Shown here in pieces: positions 60,398 to 64,000 of a DNA stretch of 64,000 nucleotides; position 1 is the first letter of the stretch, and each line of letters opens with the position of its first letter. Position numbers and translations under genes: made by a program. Under the pieces are notes generated by a model, which was given only the letters and a program-made list of their open reading frames with translations, made no database searches and was not told the DNA's origin. Location of the stretch: assembly GCA_946412015.1 (NCBI GenBank), contig CAMKGA010000006.1, forward strand, positions 1 to 64,000. Direction: 5' to 3'. This DNA is from an uncultured Caryophanales bacterium (GTDB lineage: Bacteria; Bacillota_I; Bacilli_A; RF39; UBA660).

Positions 60398-62107
60398 CTA
60401 TTTTTGATTTTCTTTTTCTAACTCGGTAAATGCAATCTTACCAACTTTAGTCTTTGGAAGTGTTTTCCTATATTCATATTCTTTTGGTAGTGAATAAATA
60501 CTTACATTTTTCTTACACAATTCAATTATTTCTTTTTTTAATTTACCTGTTAGTTCTACTCCATCTTTTAATACTATATATGCTTTCGCAACTTGTCCTT
60601 TATATTTATGAGGAACACCAATAACAGCACACGATAATACATCTTTATGACTAACTATAATATTTTCTATATAAGATGGATATATATTATAACCACTTGA
60701 TACTATAATTCTTTTTATACGTTGTTTAAATACGATAGTACCATCTTTTTGCATAGCACCTACATCTCCAGTGTGTAACCATAACTTACCATCTGGATGA
60801 TATTTTAATGTCTGATTAGTCTCTACTTCATTATTTAAGTATCCCATCATTACTGTAGGACCACTAATACATATCTCACCATCAGAACCAATATCTGCTT
60901 CTTCTAATGTATTTATTTTAACTATTTTAAAATATGTATCAGGAAATGGAACTCCAATTAATCCTTCTGTGTATTCTCCTTCATTAGTAAGACATGTTGC
61001 AGCTGTTGCTTCAGTTAAGCCATATCCAGGACGAACTGATGCATATGATCCATATTGTTTTAAATATTCATCTACTTTCTTCTTTAACTCTGGTGTTAGA
61101 ATATCTCCACCAGAAATTACAGCTTCAACACATTCTAAGTCTCTTTTTTTTAGTTTTTGTTTTAATAATGCTTCATATAAGGTTGGTACTCCTACTAAGA
61201 AATTAGGTTTTGTCTTTCTAATCAAGTCTCCAAACTTTTTAGCATTAAACTGTGGTATTAAAATACATTTCATTCCACTTAATAATGGTGTATGAATACA
61301 TACGGCAAGACCAAATCCATGAAATATTGGAAGCAATGATAATACTGAATTACCAGGTATAGTTTGTTTAATTAACTCATGAGCACCCAAAGCTAGAGCA
61401 TTTATATTTAAATTTGAAAGCATTATACCTTTAGGTTCTCCTGTAGTACCTCCACTATATAATATAACAGCAAGATCACCTGCTTCTCTTTTTTCATAAC
61501 ATACACCAACAAAATCTTTAGCGCTACTTATAAATGTATTCCATAAAACTATATCATCATCACCTTTAGGAATCCTTATTTTCTTTTTATAATTAGTTAT
61601 TTTATATAAATAATGCATTAAAGGTGGCATTGATGTATCAGGTCTAGCTACAATTATTTTTTGCAATTTAGTATTTCTTTTAATACTTAATACTTTATCA
61701 AGTACACTATCTAATATTAATATAAATTTAGAATCAGACTGGTTTACATAATTTTCTATTTCTTTTTCACTAGATAATGGATGAATCATATTAGCAACCG
61801 CACCAATTAAATTAGCAGCATAAATCGTACATATAGCCTCTGGTGTAGAAGGCATACATATAGTTACTCTATCATCCTTATCAACACCATAATTTTTTAA
61901 AGATTTAGCTACATTTTCTATTTGTTTCATAAAATTACGATAAGTAACTTTCTTACCAAAATATTCATATGCAAAATATTCAGGATATTTTCTAGATACT
62001 TGTGTTAGTGCATCTATCATACTACCTGATGGATACTCTAAATTAGCTCTAGCATCCTTATATTTATTAATCCATAATCTATCTTCTTTGTTTGTTTTCT
62101 TTTTCAC
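60398..62107 (-). CDS. AMP-dependent acyl-CoA/acyl-acid synthetase
   Basis: 569 residues of the ANL superfamily: P-loop YSGGTTGEPKG (about 215-225), YGLTEATAATC (A5), LWLHTGDVG (A7) and RIKRIIVSSGYNIYP (A8), with lysine in LPKTKVGKIAF (A10). It activates a fatty or other carboxylic acid to an acyl-adenylate and then a thioester. The neighbouring acyl-ACP thioesterase suggests a fatty-acid substrate. Gap to the thioesterase is 39 bp. Confidence 0.9.
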   Translation of the reverse strand: MKKKTNKEDRLWINKYKDARANLEYPSGSMIDALTQVSRKYPEYFAYEYFGKKVTYRNFMKQIENVAKSLKNYGVDKDDRVTICMPSTPEAICTIYAANLIGAVANMIHPLSSEKEIENYVNQSDSKFILILDSVLDKVLSIKRNTKLQKIIVARPDTSMPPLMHYLYKITNYKKKIRIPKGDDDIVLWNTFISSAKDFVGVCYEKREAGDLAVILYSGGTTGEPKGIMLSNLNINALALGAHELIKQTIPGNSVLSLLPIFHGFGLAVCIHTPLLSGMKCILIPQFNAKKFGDLIRKTKPNFLVGVPTLYEALLKQKLKKRDLECVEAVISGGDILTPELKKKVDEYLKQYGSYASVRPGYGLTEATAATCLTNEGEYTEGLIGVPFPDTYFKIVKINTLEEADIGSDGEICISGPTVMMGYLNNEVETNQTLKYHPDGKLWLHTGDVGAMQKDGTIVFKQRIKRIIVSSGYNIYPSYIENIIVSHKDVLSCAVIGVPHKYKGQVAKAYIVLKDGVELTGKLKKEIIELCKKNVSIYSLPKEYEYRKTLPKTKVGKIAFTELEKENQK

Positions 62108-62146
62108 TTAACTTCTCCATTCGTTAAAAATATCATATCACTATTC

Positions 62147-62845
62147 TTAATATATTTCAATTAGTGCAGATGTAACACCAATAGTCTCATTATATATTTT
62201 TATATAATATTTATCATTTATTTTTTCACTCATAATACTTATTTTATCATTATATTTAATTTCTTTTAAATATTCTATTTCAATATTAGTATAGTATTTA
62301 TCATCGATAACTTCAAGAGCCATATCTAAATAATTTAAATTATGAACGTGATTATTTAAATCAATATCACTTTTTCTAATATAATAATCCAATTTATTTG
62401 AGTAATTATCTAATTCTTTTAATCTTTTTATATCTCTTGTTTCAAATACATCTTTATCAATTGGATTTTGTTTTTTAATAAGTTCTAGATTCATTACTGG
62501 TTTAAATGTTTTAATATCAAGTAACATCCATTTGCTAGTAGCAATAATAGCTACCTCATCATTTATAGTAATTTCAAAATCCCTATAAAAATACATTTTA
62601 TCAGTTTTTTTTACCCAAGTATTAACCTTTAATTTATCACCAAATTTAGGTCTATTTTTTACCTCTAATTTCCAACTTAAAAGAACAATCGTATAACCCA
62701 TTTTAATAATATCTTCTAATCCTACTTTTAAAAAGTCTGTATGCTTTGCGAAAGTATTTTCTAATATTCTAAATATCTCTTTATCAGTAACAATTCTATT
62801 TTTATCTAAATTATCAACACCTATTTCATAATCTGTACTGAACAT
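62147..62845 (-). CDS. Acyl-ACP thioesterase (FatA/FatB type)
   Basis: 232 residues, double hot-dog fold: VGLEDIIKMGYTIVLLSWKLEV, and the catalytic Asn-His pair in IDLNNHVHNLNYLDMALEV (about 166-184). It would release free fatty acids from acyl carrier protein, in the cytosol. Encoded just upstream of the acyl synthetase, so products may be reactivated or exported. Confidence 0.88.
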   Translation of the reverse strand: MFSTDYEIGVDNLDKNRIVTDKEIFRILENTFAKHTDFLKVGLEDIIKMGYTIVLLSWKLEVKNRPKFGDKLKVNTWVKKTDKMYFYRDFEITINDEVAIIATSKWMLLDIKTFKPVMNLELIKKQNPIDKDVFETRDIKRLKELDNYSNKLDYYIRKSDIDLNNHVHNLNYLDMALEVIDDKYYTNIEIEYLKEIKYNDKISIMSEKINDKYYIKIYNETIGVTSALIEIY

Positions 62846-62853
62846 AAATCCTC

Positions 62854-63477
62854 CTATTTAAACTTAACTCCTAAAAATCTAACAAGTTCCATTGCTTGAT
62901 ATGAATCTATTATAACACCTTCTAATGAATAATTATCAAACTTAATATTATCTATTTTACATGCTGATATATCTACATTATTCATTTTTGTATTAATTAT
63001 CTCAGCATTTGACAGGTTAACATCAACAAATTCTATATTCTTTATTTTAGTATCTAGAAATGATAAATATGATAAATCACTAGTTGTTATTAACATATTA
63101 TTTATCTTCGCACTAGATAAATTAATATAATTGCTCTTGCAAGATAAAAACTCTATATCATTTAGCTTTGATTCGATAAATGAAATGCCAGTCATTTTAC
63201 AATTTATAAATTTAACTCTACTTAACATTTGAAAATCAAATACTTTATTAGATAAATCACAATTTTCAAATATAACATCAATTAATTCTATATTTATAAA
63301 TTCTATATTAGAAAAATCAATATTTTTAAATATACAGCTATCTATTTTAATATCTTTTATTTTAAAATTACCTTCTATATTACTTGTAAATATATAATTT
63401 TCAAATATATTATCATTAATCGCATCACTTAAATTATAATCTATACATTTAACTACCTTAGGACTTTTTAATCTCAT
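62854..63477 (-). CDS. Pentapeptide-repeat-like protein
   Basis: 207 residues. The start is the ATG at 63477 (GGGGAGAT upstream). Regular five-residue repeats with a central aromatic or leucine, e.g. CIFKNIDFSNIEFINIELID, form a right-handed quadrilateral helix. Such proteins can mimic DNA (as in Qnr) or act structurally; here target unknown. 8-bp gap to the thioesterase. Confidence 0.8.
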   Translation of the reverse strand: MRLKSPKVVKCIDYNLSDAINDNIFENYIFTSNIEGNFKIKDIKIDSCIFKNIDFSNIEFINIELIDVIFENCDLSNKVFDFQMLSRVKFINCKMTGISFIESKLNDIEFLSCKSNYINLSSAKINNMLITTSDLSYLSFLDTKIKNIEFVDVNLSNAEIINTKMNNVDISACKIDNIKFDNYSLEGVIIDSYQAMELVRFLGVKFK

Positions 63478-63529
63478 TATATCTCCCCATATGATTATAT
63501 CACAATATATAAAAAAAGCATAAATATTT

Positions 63530-64000
63530 CTATTTACCTTTATTTTTTTCACTTAAATAATATTCATCAGTAATTTGTCTTTCAACAACATAATTTTCAT
63601 TAAAATAATTATATTCTTCATCTATTTCATCAACAGAATCAAACAATCTAGTCTCTAATTTTCCATCACTGATTTTATATAATCTAATTTTATAATATGT
63701 ATCTCTAACTGGATTATCAGTGTATTCATCTAAAGATATATCTTTCCAATCACTTTCCCAATGATAACCTGTATGTCCTCCAAAAAAGTATTCATATTTG
63801 TTACGCATAGGATTATATCCAAATCCCCATCCAACATAATAACCATATACATATTCAGTTTTAAACTCTTCTCTTGTAGTATCTCCCATCTTATCTACAA
63901 GAAAATAAAAGTTCTCTTTATTATCACTTATAGTACATAAATCATATTCACAAATAATTTTTAAATCATCGGTTAATTTTGAATACTGTTCTTGTCTTAC
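63530..64000 (-). CDS. C-terminal part of an unknown protein (cut by window edge)
   Basis: The frame stays open from the stop at 63530 to the right edge with no stop, so the apparent ATG at 63889 is probably internal: 37 further codons (VRQEQYSKLTDDLKIICEYD...) are coding-like. Visible part has Tyr/Trp/Gly-rich strands (YGYYVGWGFGYNPMRNKYEYFFGG) and an acidic tail. No family recognised. Confidence 0.7.
   Translation of the reverse strand, partial: VRQEQYSKLTDDLKIICEYDLCTISDNKENFYFLVDKMGDTTREEFKTEYVYGYYVGWGFGYNPMRNKYEYFFGGHTGYHWESDWKDISLDEYTDNPVRDTYYKIRLYKISDGKLETRLFDSVDEIDEEYNYFNENYVVERQITDEYYLSEKNKGK

Overview
The window is a very AT-rich piece of a bacterial chromosome from a low-GC, spore-forming Bacillota. 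Three gene sets support this. Two alpha/beta small acid-soluble spore proteins and two CotF-type coat proteins indicate sporulation. The rimP-nusA-ylxR-infB and ylxM-ftsY blocks and the Gram-positive primosome proteins DnaB and DnaI are typical of Bacilli. A sortase with a wall-anchored Cna-B adhesin indicates a Gram-positive wall. The small genes, extreme AT bias and extended -10 promoters (TGnTATAAT) suggest an uncultured gut Bacilli lineage, but that placement is inference. TGG encodes Trp throughout and TGA serves as a stop, so the genetic code looks standard.

Layout. 1-9.3 kb is accessory: tRNA-Arg(TCT) and tRNA-Thr(GGT), an inverted-repeat-bounded segment, a stand-alone 5'-3' exonuclease behind a terminator-containing leader, an amidoligase broken by one in-frame TGA, a PGDYG-like gene broken in an A8 tract, a large orphan protein, two SASP genes, thiI, and small lipoprotein or membrane proteins. 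9.3-14.4 kb holds a HAD nucleotidase and a radical-SAM-like protein, a LysR regulator, an HD hydrolase and TatD. 14.5-22.4 kb is the core translation, transcription and targeting block (infB, deaminase, ylxR, nusA, short rimP, herA, ylxM, ftsY, pilin-like peptide). 22.5-32.4 kb has DUF192, Lgt-like, DUF4190, a CtpE-like P-type ATPase, GrpB, and parE/parC with a cupin and a Nudix gene between them.

32.4-41.4 kb is a surface locus: VanX-like dipeptidase, membrane thioredoxin-like protein, class B-like sortase, a 1755-residue vWA/Cna-B adhesin with five near-identical 297-bp repeats, and a lipoprotein. 41.5-45.1 kb has spore coat proteins, a flavodoxin-fold reductase, dnaI and dnaB. 45.1-49.1 kb is a decayed mobile-element-like island: divergent XRE regulators around a perfect operator palindrome, ssb, a BRO-N gene, a second partial ssb and a YhcG/DUF1016 pseudogene. 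49.3-55.1 kb has sufB, two paralogous kinase-like proteins, mutM and an orphan gene. 55.1-64 kb has a two-component system, a PAP2-DgkA fusion, a pilin-like protein, an acyl-CoA synthetase and an acyl-ACP thioesterase, a pentapeptide protein and a gene cut by the window edge.

Working together: the sortase and APNTG adhesin form a surface-display pair. Thioesterase plus AMP-ligase suggests release and reactivation of fatty acids. The PAP2-DgkA fusion suggests control of the undecaprenyl-phosphate pool. MutM, two kinase-like proteins and SufB form a tight same-strand run. No CRISPR array, intact transposase or integrase was seen. The best leads for new biology are the paired kinase-like proteins, the sortase lacking its catalytic arginine, the radical-SAM-like protein with atypical Cys spacing, and the amidoligase/PGDYG/orphan cluster.
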